A stretch of DNA of 64,000 bases from positions 124,001 to 188,000 of the forward strand of contig NZ_QWDM01000011.1 in assembly GCF_003996965.1 (NCBI RefSeq), given 5' to 3'. Numbering within the stretch: the stretch's first letter is position 1; each line of letters starts with the position of its first letter. This DNA is from Flavobacterium cupreum. Lineage in GTDB: Bacteria > Bacteroidota > Bacteroidia > Flavobacteriales > Flavobacteriaceae. Shown here piece after piece: positions 27,004 through 36,856 of the stretch. The translations under genes were made by a program, and so were the position numbers. The notes below the pieces were generated by a model. The model was not told where the DNA came from. It saw nothing but the letters and a program-made list of their open reading frames with translations, and did no database searches.

Positions 27004-28968
27004 TTATTTTATAATTCGCGTTAATCCAATATTTTCCGGGGCATGAAGCACCATCGGGAATTTCTCTATTTTTACGGAACTGCTGTCTAAACCAAAAGCT
27101 CTTTCTTCAGATAAACTTAATTTTTTAATAAAGAAATAAGAGTTCATGATGATGTTTTCGTGCCATCTTAAGTCGTTGTCATTCGAAAGGAATTTCTCAG
27201 ACAATACAAATTTAAAGTCTCCGATAATATTATTTTTGTTTAAAGACTCATATCGGCTGGTAATATCTACTTCGCCATTCTTTACCATATCCCTGATGAC
27301 TTCACGGAACATCAGGTTTATTTTGGTTGGTTCCCTGAATCCTAAATTAAAATCGACCCTGTAAATATCGTCTTTTGCAATTTCGGTAACTTTATATTGT
27401 GTTTTGTAAGGCTCGGTTAAAATGTTAACGTGTACAAACCAGTATATATCAGCTCTTTTCGGGCGTTTTTGCAGGATAGAGTACATTACTTTCTGTTCTA
27501 ATTCGTCCACACGGTTCGCATTGGTCATGTACACCAGATGCGTAGCATATTTTGGAATAGATAAGTCTTCGCTTAATTCCATCAATACTTTTTTATAGTC
27601 GTCAATTTTGACAATTTTAGTATAGTTTTTATTGATTTTCTTGGCCAGATACCAGATCGTCATAATCGAAATTAAAACAGCTGCAATGATTAAAGTTACA
27701 TAACCGCCTTCGGCAAATTTAGTAACATTGGCAATCAAAAAGCTAAATTCAATTAGTAAGTAAATCGTAATTAATGGTACCATGAAAATTAACTTAATAC
27801 GTTTCATGATCAGGTAATAGTTCAGCAAAATAGTGGTCATGATCATACATAACACAATTGCCAGACCATACGCATGCTCCATATTACTTGATTTTTCGAA
27901 ATGAAGGACAATTCCAACACAACCGAAAAACAATAACCAGTTGATTGACGGAATATACAATTGACCTTTTACTTCGGTCGGATATTTGATTTTTACTTTC
28001 GGCCAGAAATTAAGTCGCATGGCTTCATTGATCAAAGTGAAGGACCCGCTTATTAAGGCTTGTGAAGCAATTACGGCTGCCAAAGTTGCGATAACAATTC
28101 CCACCGGCTGAAACCAGTCCGGCATAATCAGATAAAACGGATTCCCGTTTTCTCCTCCTAAAGCCTGTAGTGTCTGACCCTCATGATGGATCAAAAAAGC
28201 AGCCTGACCAAAATAATTTAATACTAAGGTAAGCTTAACAAAAATCCAGCTGATTCGGATGTTTTTTCTTCCGCAATGCCCCATGTCTGAGTACAATGCT
28301 TCTGCTCCGGTTGTACATAAAAATACCAGTCCAAGAACAAAAAAGCCTTCAGGATGTATTTGTAATAGGTGATAGGCATAATAAGGGTTAAGTGCCTTTA
28401 TAACTTCAGGGTGATTTGAAATCTGAATCACTCCTAAAGTTCCTAACATGGTAAACCATATTAGCATCATCGGAGCAAAGAATTTACCGACTAATTTAGT
28501 TCCAAATTGCTGAATGGTAAAGAGAACAAATAAAATTCCAATAACAATCGGAATAGTATTGATCTGCGGGTAATAGGTTTTTATTCCTTCCACAGCCGAT
28601 GAAACCGAAATTGGCGGCGTGATAATCCCATCTGCGAGCAGGGCACTACCTCCGATAATTGCCGGTACAATGAGCCACGTTATTTTGGTTTTTTTGACTA
28701 ATGCATACAATGCAAAAATCCCTCCTTCACCGTGATTATCGGCGCTAAGGGTGATGAGAACGTACTTTATTGTAGTCTGTAATGTCAATGTCCAGAAAAC
28801 ACATGAAATGCCTCCTAAGACAATGTCAGCACTAATAATGTGTTCTCCCAGAATGGCTTTCATTACATATAAAGGAGAAGTACCAATATCTCCATAAATA
28901 ATCCCTAATGTGATTAGTAAACCTCCAATAGACAACTTACTGTGTAAGTTTTTATGCGCTGCGCTCAT
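27004..28968 (-). CDS. kup: KUP/HAK-family potassium uptake transporter
   Basis: 654 aa, about 12 membrane helices and a soluble C-terminal domain. Family motifs: GIIYGDIGTSPLYV, FALYALVKKTK, EGGIFALYAL and ADGIITPPISVSSAVEG. It is a proton-coupled K+ importer of the inner membrane. The chosen start MSAAHKNLHSKLSIGG at 28968 is the family-like one; the frame runs 19 codons further upstream without similarity. Confidence 0.92.
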   Translation of the reverse strand: MSAAHKNLHSKLSIGGLLITLGIIYGDIGTSPLYVMKAILGEHIISADIVLGGISCVFWTLTLQTTIKYVLITLSADNHGEGGIFALYALVKKTKITWLIVPAIIGGSALLADGIITPPISVSSAVEGIKTYYPQINTIPIVIGILFVLFTIQQFGTKLVGKFFAPMMLIWFTMLGTLGVIQISNHPEVIKALNPYYAYHLLQIHPEGFFVLGLVFLCTTGAEALYSDMGHCGRKNIRISWIFVKLTLVLNYFGQAAFLIHHEGQTLQALGGENGNPFYLIMPDWFQPVGIVIATLAAVIASQALISGSFTLINEAMRLNFWPKVKIKYPTEVKGQLYIPSINWLLFFGCVGIVLHFEKSSNMEHAYGLAIVLCMIMTTILLNYYLIMKRIKLIFMVPLITIYLLIEFSFLIANVTKFAEGGYVTLIIAAVLISIMTIWYLAKKINKNYTKIVKIDDYKKVLMELSEDLSIPKYATHLVYMTNANRVDELEQKVMYSILQKRPKRADIYWFVHVNILTEPYKTQYKVTEIAKDDIYRVDFNLGFREPTKINLMFREVIRDMVKNGEVDITSRYESLNKNNIIGDFKFVLSEKFLSNDNDLRWHENIIMNSYFFIKKLSLSEERAFGLDSSSVKIEKFPMVLHAPENIGLTRIIK

Positions 28969-29042
28969 GTATGTTTTTATAAAAGACGGTTGCAAATTTA
29001 CTGTTTTAAAATAAATTAGCGTCAATTAAAATTAAAAAGATA

Positions 29043-29078
29043 AAAAAAAGCACAATCGTAAAATTGTGCTTTGATTTT
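29043..29078 (-). terminator. Terminator of the 413-aa secreted-protein gene
   Basis: 10-bp stem AAAGCACAAT (29047-29056) with 29063-29072, flanked by A and T runs, just past the stop at 29102. Confidence 0.75.
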
Positions 29079-29101
29079 TATTAGATATTTAAGGAACAGA
29101 A

Positions 29102-30343
29102 TTAACCTCTTCTGTTTCCGCCTCTTGACCCTGAACCGTTTTCTCTTTGTGGCTGGCTGCCTCTTGATTCCTGGTTTACTCGTGGAGATTCAGCTCTTTG
29201 AGGTGCCTGTGCTCGTGAGCTGTTTGCTCTGTTTTCGTAACCTCCTCTGTTTTCTGAACTGGTTCTTGGAGCTTCCGTTCGTTGCACCGGGGCAGGTCTG
29301 TTAGCATTTCCCCTGTTTTCAGAATACACTCTCGAATTGTTTTCATTCGGATTTCTTCTCACTTCATTCCTTTGTGTGTTTTCAACTCTTGAAGGTGTAT
29401 TTACATTTGCTGCATTATCTCTTCCGGTTGGTGTTGCACGATTGGTATTATAATTTCTGTCTGAATTTGGTCTGGTCGCTGAGACGTTTCTATTGTCAGT
29501 GTTTCTGTTATCAGTGTTTCTGTTATCGGTACCAGTTGTTCTTCCGGAGTTGTATCTGTTGGTATTGTTAACATTCTGGTTTCTGCTGGATTCTCTGGTT
29601 GCCACACGTCTCTGATCTAATTCGTACCTGTTGTTGGTATTGGCATGTCTTTGAGAAAAACTATAATTGGGACGTCTTGTTTCATATCCGTAAGAACGTC
29701 TTGTCTGATACAACGCCGGAGCCCTGTAACTTCTTCTTGTATTTACATAATTGTAATGGTTGTTTACGTTGATACAAACATTGATATTTCTTCTGTATCT
29801 GTAAATAGGGTAAGGTCTCCACGCGGTATAATAAGTCGGATAGTAGTTCCAGCCCCATGTAGAATAATAAGGTCTGTAATTAGTGATCCAAAATGACGTG
29901 TAAATTACCGGAGCTACATTGTAAACGGGCTCATAAATGTAATTATCCCCATACAAATAAGAGTTTCCTACCACCTGAACAACTACTTTATTGGAGTTGT
30001 CTCTTTCGATATCAATAGTAGCGATATCCTGATAAACATCACGATCCAGTACGGCTTGTATGATAACAACGTGGGTCCTGTCTTCTACAGATTCGATTAC
30101 GCGCAGGTAGTCCACTTCTTCATCATCATTTAAGTCAAGGTTAGAGATTTGATATTTAGGGTCATTCAGGCGTCTTTCGAAATCCTGAAGATTGGCCGAT
30201 TCTCCAAATATTGAGGCAACAGCCCTTAGGTCTAAATTGTCGCTTATGTCTGAATTTTTTGCATAAACAGTAGTTTGGCTTTGCGCCTCAACTGTAGTAA
30301 AACCTATGGCTAGTAATGCTATAAAAAGTAGTTTCGATTTCAT
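29102..30343 (-). CDS. Secreted protein with Asn/Arg-rich low-complexity half
   Basis: 413 aa. Signal peptide ends at TTVEAQ. Residues 30-150 are an ordered domain (LRAVASIFGESANLQDFERRL, then NLDLNDDEEVDYLRVIES). A Tyr/Trp-rich segment follows (YYSTWGWNYYPTYYTAW). The last 200 residues are N/R/S/T-rich, with a tandem NTDNR repeat (about 29490-29530) and many ENRG units. This basic disordered tail suggests attachment to polyanions or matrix. No enzyme motif. Such proteins are common in flavobacteria and unnamed. Confidence 0.75.
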   Translation of the reverse strand: MKSKLLFIALLAIGFTTVEAQSQTTVYAKNSDISDNLDLRAVASIFGESANLQDFERRLNDPKYQISNLDLNDDEEVDYLRVIESVEDRTHVVIIQAVLDRDVYQDIATIDIERDNSNKVVVQVVGNSYLYGDNYIYEPVYNVAPVIYTSFWITNYRPYYSTWGWNYYPTYYTAWRPYPIYRYRRNINVCINVNNHYNYVNTRRSYRAPALYQTRRSYGYETRRPNYSFSQRHANTNNRYELDQRRVATRESSRNQNVNNTNRYNSGRTTGTDNRNTDNRNTDNRNVSATRPNSDRNYNTNRATPTGRDNAANVNTPSRVENTQRNEVRRNPNENNSRVYSENRGNANRPAPVQRTEAPRTSSENRGGYENRANSSRAQAPQRAESPRVNQESRGSQPQRENGSGSRGGNRRG

Positions 30344-30462
30344 GACAAATCATATTAAGATTAATATGGGGAGGTATCCAATTACTGTGCCAGAAAAAAA
30401 AACAAAACATATTTTATATGTTATAATTAATTGTATTTTAGCAAGAAAAAAAAGTGATTAAT

Positions 30463-31524
30463 ATGAAAAAAGTAATTTTATTTTTGGGTGCTTTTGTTTT
30501 ATTTATGTCTTTTAAAACATTGAATAATAATGAAAAAGATGTCGTAAACACTGACTTCACCTCAGTACAAATAGAAACTTTATTTCAGGATAAAATTAGT
30601 ATCAGAGCCATTTCAATAGACAAAGATAAGGTATGGTACGGAGGGGATAATTCCCGTTTTGGATGGTATGATTTAGGGACAAAAGAAAAATTTGAAGATC
30701 ATATTTATCGTGATACTTTAAAATTGGAATTCAGAAGTATTGCCCAGACTTCCAAAAATATTTTTTTATTAAGTGTTGCCAATCCTGCCTTATTGTATCA
30801 GGTGTCGAAAAAGACCCAAAAAGTAAAATTAGTTTACAAAGAAGTCAATTCGAAAGTATTTTACGACAGCATGCAATTCTGGAACGATAAAGAAGGTATT
30901 GCAATCGGAGATCCTACAGAAGATACTTTTTCGATTATTGTTACCCGCGACGGAGGGGAAACCTGGACAAAATTATTATCCGATAAATTGCCTACAAATG
31001 CCAAAGGCGAAGCCGCTTTTGCAGCCAGTAATTCAAATATAGTCATTAAAGGAAACGATACCTGGCTGGTTTCGGGAGGAAAAAAGGCACGCGTTTTTTA
31101 TTCTCCGGATAAAGCAAAAACATGGAAAGTTATGGATACGCCTATAGTTCAGGGGAAAACCATGACGGGTATTTTTACAGCTGATTTTTACGATTCCAAA
31201 CATGGGTTTATTGCCGGTGGAGACTATGAACTTCCCGAGCATAAGAAAGATAATAAGGCATTTACTAAAGATGGCGGAAAAACCTGGGAGCTAATAGGCC
31301 AGGATCAGGGTTTTGGCTATGCTTCCTGTATACAATATGTGCCAGGAGGAAATGCTAAAGAACTGGTTTGTGTTGGTGCAGGAGGTATTCAGTATTCTGC
31401 AGATGGAGGTGTTTCCTGGAAAGAATTGTCAAATGACAGTAAATTCTTTACCATTCGTTTTATCAATAAAAATACGGCAATTGCAGCAGGTTATAATAAG
31501 TTAGCCAGATTGCATTTCAATTAA
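30463..31524 (+). CDS. Ycf48-like beta-propeller protein with BNR repeats
   Basis: 353 aa. A hydrophobic signal (VILFLGAFVLFMSFKT) begins the protein. BNR/Asp-box elements are TRDGGETWTKL, SPDKAKTWKVM, TKDGGKTWELIG and SADGGVSWKEL, with the propeller strands IRAISIDKDKVWYGG and GYASCIQYVPGG. Bacterial Ycf48/Hcf136-like proteins are often labelled oxidoreductase with no proof. The ATG at 30463 is preferred to an in-frame GTG at 30454. Confidence 0.8.
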   Translation: MKKVILFLGAFVLFMSFKTLNNNEKDVVNTDFTSVQIETLFQDKISIRAISIDKDKVWYGGDNSRFGWYDLGTKEKFEDHIYRDTLKLEFRSIAQTSKNIFLLSVANPALLYQVSKKTQKVKLVYKEVNSKVFYDSMQFWNDKEGIAIGDPTEDTFSIIVTRDGGETWTKLLSDKLPTNAKGEAAFAASNSNIVIKGNDTWLVSGGKKARVFYSPDKAKTWKVMDTPIVQGKTMTGIFTADFYDSKHGFIAGGDYELPEHKKDNKAFTKDGGKTWELIGQDQGFGYASCIQYVPGGNAKELVCVGAGGIQYSADGGVSWKELSNDSKFFTIRFINKNTAIAAGYNKLARLHFN

Positions 31525-31532
31525 AATAATAA

Positions 31533-31572
31533 GAACCCTAAATAATAAAGTAAGTATTATTATATAGGGTCC
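31533..31572. terminator. Bidirectional terminator
   Basis: A 13-bp stem with one mismatch (ACCCTAAATAATA, 31535-31547, with 31558-31570) between the convergent propeller and Spy-like genes. Confidence 0.65.
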
Positions 31573-31596
31573 TTATCGCTGTTGTTTCTTGTGCTA

Positions 31597-32055
31597 TTAG
31601 TTTTTAGCCGCTTTATCCCGATATTGTTTTAGTAATTTTCGGTTAAAATCATCTTCTGATTTTTTAAGCTTCAGTATTTTTTTTGCTGAAAGTACTTTCT
31701 TAAGATTCGTCATGTATTTTTCACGTAAAAGATATAATTCTTTATCTGTGCTTTCAATCTGTGAAAGTAATGCTGCCGCTTCTTTTTCTGAAAGTGAATT
31801 GATATTGTCATCATCCAGTTTGCGTAAATACGTTTTCATCTTGTCGTGGCGCAATTCAAATTGCTTGTCGTCAAACGCATTATAAATAGGCCAGAATCTC
31901 TCCGCTTCTGTAGACGTGAGTTCAAGTTCTGTTGTTAAAAAAGAGACTTTGTAAGCTTTGATTTTTTCGCGTTTCTCATCTGTTTTATCACTTTGTGCAT
32001 AAAAGGAAAAACTAACTAAAAACAGAAGTAGCGGAAATATATTTTTGATTTTCAT
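31597..32055 (-). CDS. Periplasmic Spy/CpxP-like helical protein of an ECF sigma operon
   Basis: 152 aa. Signal peptide ends SFYAQ. The rest is charged and helical: FLTTELELTSTEAERFWPIYN resembles the LTxxQ motif of Spy/CpxP and metal-sensing CnrX-type sensors, and KYMTNLKKVLSAKKILKL follows. It is third in an operon with an ECF sigma factor and a membrane anti-sigma-like protein. It probably senses envelope stress in the periplasm. Confidence 0.75.
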   Translation of the reverse strand: MKIKNIFPLLLFLVSFSFYAQSDKTDEKREKIKAYKVSFLTTELELTSTEAERFWPIYNAFDDKQFELRHDKMKTYLRKLDDDNINSLSEKEAAALLSQIESTDKELYLLREKYMTNLKKVLSAKKILKLKKSEDDFNRKLLKQYRDKAAKN

Positions 32056-32072
32056 ATTTTTAAGTTTTTGTT

Positions 32073-32486
32073 TTATTCTGAAATTAGATTTTCAATATTT
32101 GGATTGGAAGATAAAATGTCTTCCAGTGTTTCCTGTTCAAGTGCCACATTTTTATTAAGCGACTCAATATCTTTGGTGTCAAGCTGGTTGATTAAATCAT
32201 ACTGATTCAGATTAGACTGATACGCTAAATATGTTTCTAAGGTGTTTTCGTCCAGTTCTTTTGAGGTGTTGTTATAGTTGTTTACGATCGGAATCATCAG
32301 GGCAATAACAATCACGGCCGCAGCAAGCATGGTAAGGACCTTTTTGCGTTTGTAAAAAGGGATCACTTTTACTTCTCTTTCATTAATTTGCTGTAAAACT
32401 TTCTCCGAAAGAGTATTAAAATAATTTTCAGGCGTTTTGAATCCTGTCGTTATCTTCGGTTCGTTTTCTAATTTAAATGCTTTCAT
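32073..32486 (-). CDS. Putative membrane anti-sigma factor
   Basis: 137 aa. A cytoplasmic N-terminus (TPENYFNTLSEKVLQQIN) is followed by one membrane helix at about 50-70 (VLTMLAAAVIVIALMIPIV) and an acidic periplasmic tail. It lies 33 bp downstream of the ECF sigma gene and 17 bp upstream of the Spy-like gene. There is no zinc-binding ZAS motif, so the anti-sigma role comes from topology and operon position. Confidence 0.65.
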   Translation of the reverse strand: MKAFKLENEPKITTGFKTPENYFNTLSEKVLQQINEREVKVIPFYKRKKVLTMLAAAVIVIALMIPIVNNYNNTSKELDENTLETYLAYQSNLNQYDLINQLDTKDIESLNKNVALEQETLEDILSSNPNIENLISE

Positions 32487-32519
32487 AATGTCTATAAGAT
32501 ATGTTTTATAACAAAAGGT

Positions 32520-33062
32520 TTAATTTGACGTAACATATAATTCAATTTTTTTTACGGCATGATGGTAAGATGCTTTCAGTGCACCGACGGAAGTTCCCAG
32601 GATTTCTGCGATTTCTTCATATTTTAATTCCTCAAAATATTTCATCTTAAAGACCAGTTGCTGTTTTTCGGGCAATGTTACTATCGCTTTCTGGAGTTTC
32701 AATTGTATTTCATCTCCGTCAAAATAAACATCGGCTCTTAAATTTTCGATCGTTTTATTTTGCAAAGCCTCAGAGGTTAGACCGCTTAGTTTTGCTTTCT
32801 GGTTCAGGAAAGTCAAAGCTTCATTGGTTGCAATACGATACATCCAGGAAAAAAGCTTGCTTTCTCCCTTGAAATTCTTTAAATATTGAAAAATTTTTAC
32901 AAAAGTATTCTGCAGCACATCGTCGGCATCATCATGATTCAGAACAATGTTTCGAATATGAGCATACAACGGCCTTTGATAATCGGACAAGAGTTTTTGA
33001 AACGCTGTGTTCTGCGTTTGTGGATTTAATAATTGTGCTATAAATTCCTTCTCGTTTGTCAA
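32520..33062 (-). CDS. ECF RNA polymerase sigma factor
   Basis: 180 aa. Region 2 reads DADDVLQNTFVKIFQYL followed by KLFSWMYRIATNEALTFL. Region 4 reads LPEKQQLVFKMKYFEELKYEEIAEILGTSVGALKASYHHAVKKI. It would direct transcription of an envelope-stress regulon, with the next two genes controlling it. I see no autoregulatory promoter consensus that I can name. Confidence 0.9.
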   Translation of the reverse strand: MTNEKEFIAQLLNPQTQNTAFQKLLSDYQRPLYAHIRNIVLNHDDADDVLQNTFVKIFQYLKNFKGESKLFSWMYRIATNEALTFLNQKAKLSGLTSEALQNKTIENLRADVYFDGDEIQLKLQKAIVTLPEKQQLVFKMKYFEELKYEEIAEILGTSVGALKASYHHAVKKIELYVTSN

Positions 33063-33126
33063 ACTTGTTGATTTATCTGGTTAGAATGAATTTAAAACAA
33101 AAGGTTTAATCGGATTTTATCCTTTT

Positions 33127-34305
33127 TTAGAATTCTGATTCTTCCTGTTCAGCCGGAGGTGTTGTTGGCGGCGGAGAAGCAGGTTTTTTAGGTTTTACAG
33201 TCGTATTCGGTTTTACAGTAGCAGGAGTAGTTGTGGCTCCTTCTGTTTGCGGTGTGGAAACCGGGACAGTCGCAGCCGGAACTACCTTAGGTTGTACCGG
33301 AAAATAGATTTCAGTCAGTAACTTAGACTGACTTTTTGTATCCAGTTTGCTAACGGTTAAGATCTCAAGATGAGACCAGCTTAAATCCGGAACGATTTTT
33401 TCGTTGTTTATAAAAGCCCTTGTTTTTGCAATTGCTTCATTTGTATGTGAATAATCACCGGTTAAGGTTGTTTTTACCGCTTCAAAACCATTTAGTTTTC
33501 CGGATAAAATATCACTTCCGGCGCTTATTGAAATATCTTTATTTATCGGCAGGCAAATCGAGATTTTAGCCAAGCCGGTTGCTGTATTGTAAGTGTGGTA
33601 AATGATAAATGGCTTTCCGTTCGTGCTTAGCCCATTTGTCTCACTAAAGTGCAGCAGTTTCGGAATTACAACTCTGGCGTTTTTGTTTACTTTTTCAATT
33701 TCACTCGTAAAAGTCTGTTTAATATACGGTGTCTCTGTTTTCTTTACAACACCATTGACTTTAATTGCATAAGTTTTAGTTTCGTAATTCAGGTTTTTAT
33801 CAATATTTACAAGACTTTTTTCATAAACAGTTCCGATCACATTATCAGACCCGCCATTTAGTGCGGTATAAATTTTAAACATAAAGCTCATGGTTCCTTT
33901 GGCTTTCCAGGTCACTTTTGTTTTACCGGCCAGCGTGTCTTTGAAAGTCCAGTTGACATCTGCTTCGGTTCCGTTAAAAGTCATTTTTTGATGAATTTTT
34001 TCTCCTTCTTTTGTTTTTAGGGTAACCGAACTCCCTGTTCCTTCAGTGCCTTCCCAGGAAAACGAGGCTCCGTTTCCGATGGTATTTGCAGGAAATGACA
34101 TTTTTATCGTTGGATCTTCCACGGACCATGATTCAAAATCCTGGAAATTTCTAAAATCATTTACATAATTATAGACCGTATTTCGGGGTGAATTGATTAC
34201 TTTACTTCTTTCTATTGAAAAATCTCCTTTTTGAGTAGCTACAAAAACTGTAAGGGCAACTAGGCTTAGTAACGCTAAAAGAAACAGATATTTTAAAATC
34301 TTCAT
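33127..34305 (-). CDS. SRPBCC-family membrane-anchored protein with Pro/Thr-rich tail
   Basis: 392 aa. An N-terminal membrane anchor (LKYLFLLALLSLVALTVFV) is followed by a START-like domain (SKVINSPRNTVYNYVNDFRNFQDFESWS, split here as its parts SKVINSPRNTVYNYV and DFRNFQDFESWS), a second GyrI-like half, and a P/T/K-rich tail from about residue 345. The ATG at 34305 fits the anchor; the frame to 34365 adds 20 unlikely residues. Ligand unknown. Confidence 0.8.
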   Translation of the reverse strand: MKILKYLFLLALLSLVALTVFVATQKGDFSIERSKVINSPRNTVYNYVNDFRNFQDFESWSVEDPTIKMSFPANTIGNGASFSWEGTEGTGSSVTLKTKEGEKIHQKMTFNGTEADVNWTFKDTLAGKTKVTWKAKGTMSFMFKIYTALNGGSDNVIGTVYEKSLVNIDKNLNYETKTYAIKVNGVVKKTETPYIKQTFTSEIEKVNKNARVVIPKLLHFSETNGLSTNGKPFIIYHTYNTATGLAKISICLPINKDISISAGSDILSGKLNGFEAVKTTLTGDYSHTNEAIAKTRAFINNEKIVPDLSWSHLEILTVSKLDTKSQSKLLTEIYFPVQPKVVPAATVPVSTPQTEGATTTPATVKPNTTVKPKKPASPPPTTPPAEQEESEF

Positions 34306-34492
34306 TGGGTAGGTTGTTTGGTGTCGTAAAGTTATAAATTTTATTACTAGTCCTGCGGGCCGCATAAAATTTAAATAACACTTTTTGCTTCTATTCGGAT
34401 CAAATCAGGTTTAAATACAACAATTTGAAAATAATAAGCGAAAATCTCCGGGGTTTATTTTTGATTTCTAAATATAAGGAAAAAATTGATAA

Positions 34493-34681
34493 TTACCTTT
34501 TTAAAAATATTTTGATGACAAATAATATGGCAATAAAAAGAAGGAAACCAATCAGTACTTTGTAATTTCCTTTATAGAAAATTCTGTGTAATGCCAGATC
34601 TTTTCGATAAGCAAATACCATTACGATTACAAATGCAATAAAAAAACAGAGCGCGAATATTAATTGTCCTTGACTAAACAT
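34493..34681 (-). CDS. Small two-helix membrane protein
   Basis: 62 aa, MFSQGQLIFALCFFIAFVIV, then RKDLALHRIFYKGNYK and a second hydrophobic helix (VLIGFLLFIAILFVIKIF). A TTG at 34702 would add 7 residues; the ATG is preferred. Such proteins recur in flavobacteria without a known function. Confidence 0.6.
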   Translation of the reverse strand: MFSQGQLIFALCFFIAFVIVMVFAYRKDLALHRIFYKGNYKVLIGFLLFIAILFVIKIFLKR

Positions 34682-34762
34682 AGTTGAAATTATTTTTGAC
34701 AAATTTAGAGAATTGTATAGGAATAGTTACTAATTTGGTAGTTCAATTAATTAAATAAAATC

Positions 34763-35143
34763 ATGAAAAAGCAAATAGATGCAGTTAAGGAATTCCACAC
34801 TGCTTTTAAGATAGGGCACAGCGAAACACCGATTGCAGATTTAGGCGAGACCAAAAAATACCTTCGCTATAATCTGATGAAAGAAGAAAATGAGGAATAT
34901 CTTGATGCGGTTCAGAAAAATGATTTAGTTGAAATCGCTGATGCACTGGGAGATATGATGTATATTCTGTGCGGCACTATTATCGAGCACGGTTTGCAGG
35001 ATAAAATCGAAGCTGTTTTTGATGAGATTCAGCGCAGTAATATGAGCAAGCTTGGCGAAGATGGAAAACCTATTTACAGGGAAGATGGAAAAGTTATGAA
35101 AGGCCCGAATTATTTTAAACCGGATTTTTCGAAACTGTTATAA
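34763..35143 (+). CDS. MazG-like nucleoside triphosphate pyrophosphohydrolase
   Basis: 126 aa all-helical protein. The metal-binding pattern of the MazG/PRA-PH superfamily is clear: EENEEYLDAVQ then EIADALGDMMYI (ExxE...ExxD). The C-terminal KVMKGPNYFKPDF is typical of the stand-alone bacterial form. It would hydrolyse non-canonical NTPs to NMP and pyrophosphate. Monocistronic. Confidence 0.87.
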   Translation: MKKQIDAVKEFHTAFKIGHSETPIADLGETKKYLRYNLMKEENEEYLDAVQKNDLVEIADALGDMMYILCGTIIEHGLQDKIEAVFDEIQRSNMSKLGEDGKPIYREDGKVMKGPNYFKPDFSKLL

Positions 35144-35318
35144 AAAATCCTTAGTAGTTTAAAATTTATTAGTGATTTTAACTTAATCGTAGTTATTTCT
35201 TAGTAATACTGTATTTGTAAATTTTTTATTTATATTTGAATGAATAGTCTTATTTTTTTTGCAAAATGTAAATTAAGAATTTTATCGAATTTAATATTAT
35301 TTATAAAAAAAAACAGTT

Positions 35319-35618
35319 ATGCCTGTCTTGTCAGAATATTCAAATGTACATAATACTGCTTTTAACATTTTAGTAAAAAAAGGCTATCGAATATGGATAG
35401 AGAAAGATGTTATGGGGGATTTGTATTGGGCAGAAAAAGATGGTTGGGATTTCTTAGCAGATAGCCCATGTGCACTTTTAGGATTAATAGCGATCTATGA
35501 ATTTAAAAATCCTGAAAAGTATCATGAATATTGGTGGAAGGATGATACACTGGAATTAGCTGAAAAAGTGATTCAGGTTGCACCTAATTATGTCTCAGTA
35601 ATAGAGAAAGAGTTATAG
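35319..35618 (+). CDS. Hypothetical 99-aa protein
   Basis: A soluble acidic protein, rich in Trp and Tyr (YRIWIEKD, LYWAEKDGWDFLADSP, YHEYWWKDD). No family recognised. The size and composition resemble small immunity-type proteins, but no toxin is beside it, so this is only a possibility. It has a downstream terminator. Confidence 0.6.
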   Translation: MPVLSEYSNVHNTAFNILVKKGYRIWIEKDVMGDLYWAEKDGWDFLADSPCALLGLIAIYEFKNPEKYHEYWWKDDTLELAEKVIQVAPNYVSVIEKEL

Positions 35619-35727
35619 TATTTATAGAAAGTGAAGGCGTTTTTTTGATAAATAATTATTTTTTCTTAAAATAGGAAAGGGCTATAAAGGCTGAATTATA
35701 AATTATTTAATTACTACTATAATTATA

Positions 35728-35766
35728 ACAAAACCCGACAGATTTTAAAATTTGTCGGGTTTTTTA
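35728..35766. terminator. Bidirectional terminator
   Basis: Stem AAACCCGACAGATTTT and its near-perfect complement (one G-T pair) with T and A runs, between the convergent 99-aa gene and ilvE. Confidence 0.8.
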
Positions 35767-35785
35767 TATTTAAGTGGTTATTTGC

Positions 35786-36856
35786 TTATTGCACTTTTAC
35801 CGTCCATCCAAAAGTATCTTCGGAAAGCTTGTTTTGAAGACTTGTTAGCTTTTCTTTTAAAAGGGAAGCATAAGAGTTTTCAATTGGTGTCATTTCGTAG
35901 TATACATCCTGATAAGAGAATCCTTTAATAACACTGATAACAGCAGCGGTTCCGGCTCCGAAAATTTCTTTCAGTGATCCGTTTTTCGCAGCTTCTACCA
36001 GTTCTGAAACAATCACAGGACGAACGTCTACATTCAATCCTTCTTTTTCAGCCATAGCGATTAAACTTTTTCTGGTGATACCGTCCAAAATTCTTTCGCT
36101 GGTCGGAGCAGTCAGTAAAGTATCGTTTATTCTGAAGAAAACGTTCATTGTTCCTGCTTCTTCCAGTTTTGTGTGCGTGGCATCATCGGTCCAGATTACT
36201 TGTTGAAATCCGTCTTTGTTGGCAAGATTGGTTGGGTAAAACTGAGCAGCATAGTTTCCGGCAGCTTTTGCAGCCCCGATTCCGCCATTGGCAGCTCTGC
36301 TGTAATGTTCCGCTATAATAACTTTTACTTCACCGGCATAATACGATTGTGCAGGAGAAAGTAAAATCATAAATTTATATTCATCAGAAGGGTTTGCTAC
36401 CACACCGGCACCGGTTGCAATCATAAAAGGACGAATGTACATACTGCTTCCGTTTCCTCTCTTAATCCATTCCTGGTCTAATTTCAGCAATTCATTCAAA
36501 CCTTCCATAAAAACATCTTCCGGCACTTCAGGCATAGCCATACGTACAGCAGAATTGTTGAAACGCTTGAAGTTTTCGTCAGGTCTGAACAACCAGACAT
36601 CATTGTTTTCATCTTTATAAGCTTTCATACCTTCGAAAATCGCCTGTCCGTAATGGAAGACTTTTGAAGAAGGATCCATCAAAATTGGAGCATAAGGCTT
36701 AATGACAGGAGTCTGCCACTGGCCATTTTTAAAATCACATTCAAATAAATGGTCTGTAAAAACAGAGCCAAAGCTTAGGTTTTCAAAGTCAACTGCGCTT
36801 ATTTTTGACGAAGTAGCTTTTCTGATTTCAATTTTGCTTGTTTGAGTTGTACTCAT
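35786..36856 (-). CDS. ilvE: Branched-chain amino acid aminotransferase
   Basis: 356 aa class IV PLP enzyme. Landmarks: HYGQAIFEGMKAYK, then MYIRPFMIATGAGV, PLP lysine in GAAKAAGNYAAQ, and GTMNVFFRINDTLLTAPTS with ERILDGITRKSL. The length matches the eukaryotic-like, long bacterial BCAT. It makes leucine, isoleucine and valine from the keto acids. The upstream gap to mnmD (36857-37163) is AT-rich with no ORF that I trust. Confidence 0.95.
   Translation of the reverse strand: MSTTQTSKIEIRKATSSKISAVDFENLSFGSVFTDHLFECDFKNGQWQTPVIKPYAPILMDPSSKVFHYGQAIFEGMKAYKDENNDVWLFRPDENFKRFNNSAVRMAMPEVPEDVFMEGLNELLKLDQEWIKRGNGSSMYIRPFMIATGAGVVANPSDEYKFMILLSPAQSYYAGEVKVIIAEHYSRAANGGIGAAKAAGNYAAQFYPTNLANKDGFQQVIWTDDATHTKLEEAGTMNVFFRINDTLLTAPTSERILDGITRKSLIAMAEKEGLNVDVRPVIVSELVEAAKNGSLKEIFGAGTAAVISVIKGFSYQDVYYEMTPIENSYASLLKEKLTSLQNKLSEDTFGWTVKVQ

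Noticed and set aside
33127..34365. Longer start of the SRPBCC protein
   Set aside because: The ATG at 34305 directly precedes the membrane anchor.
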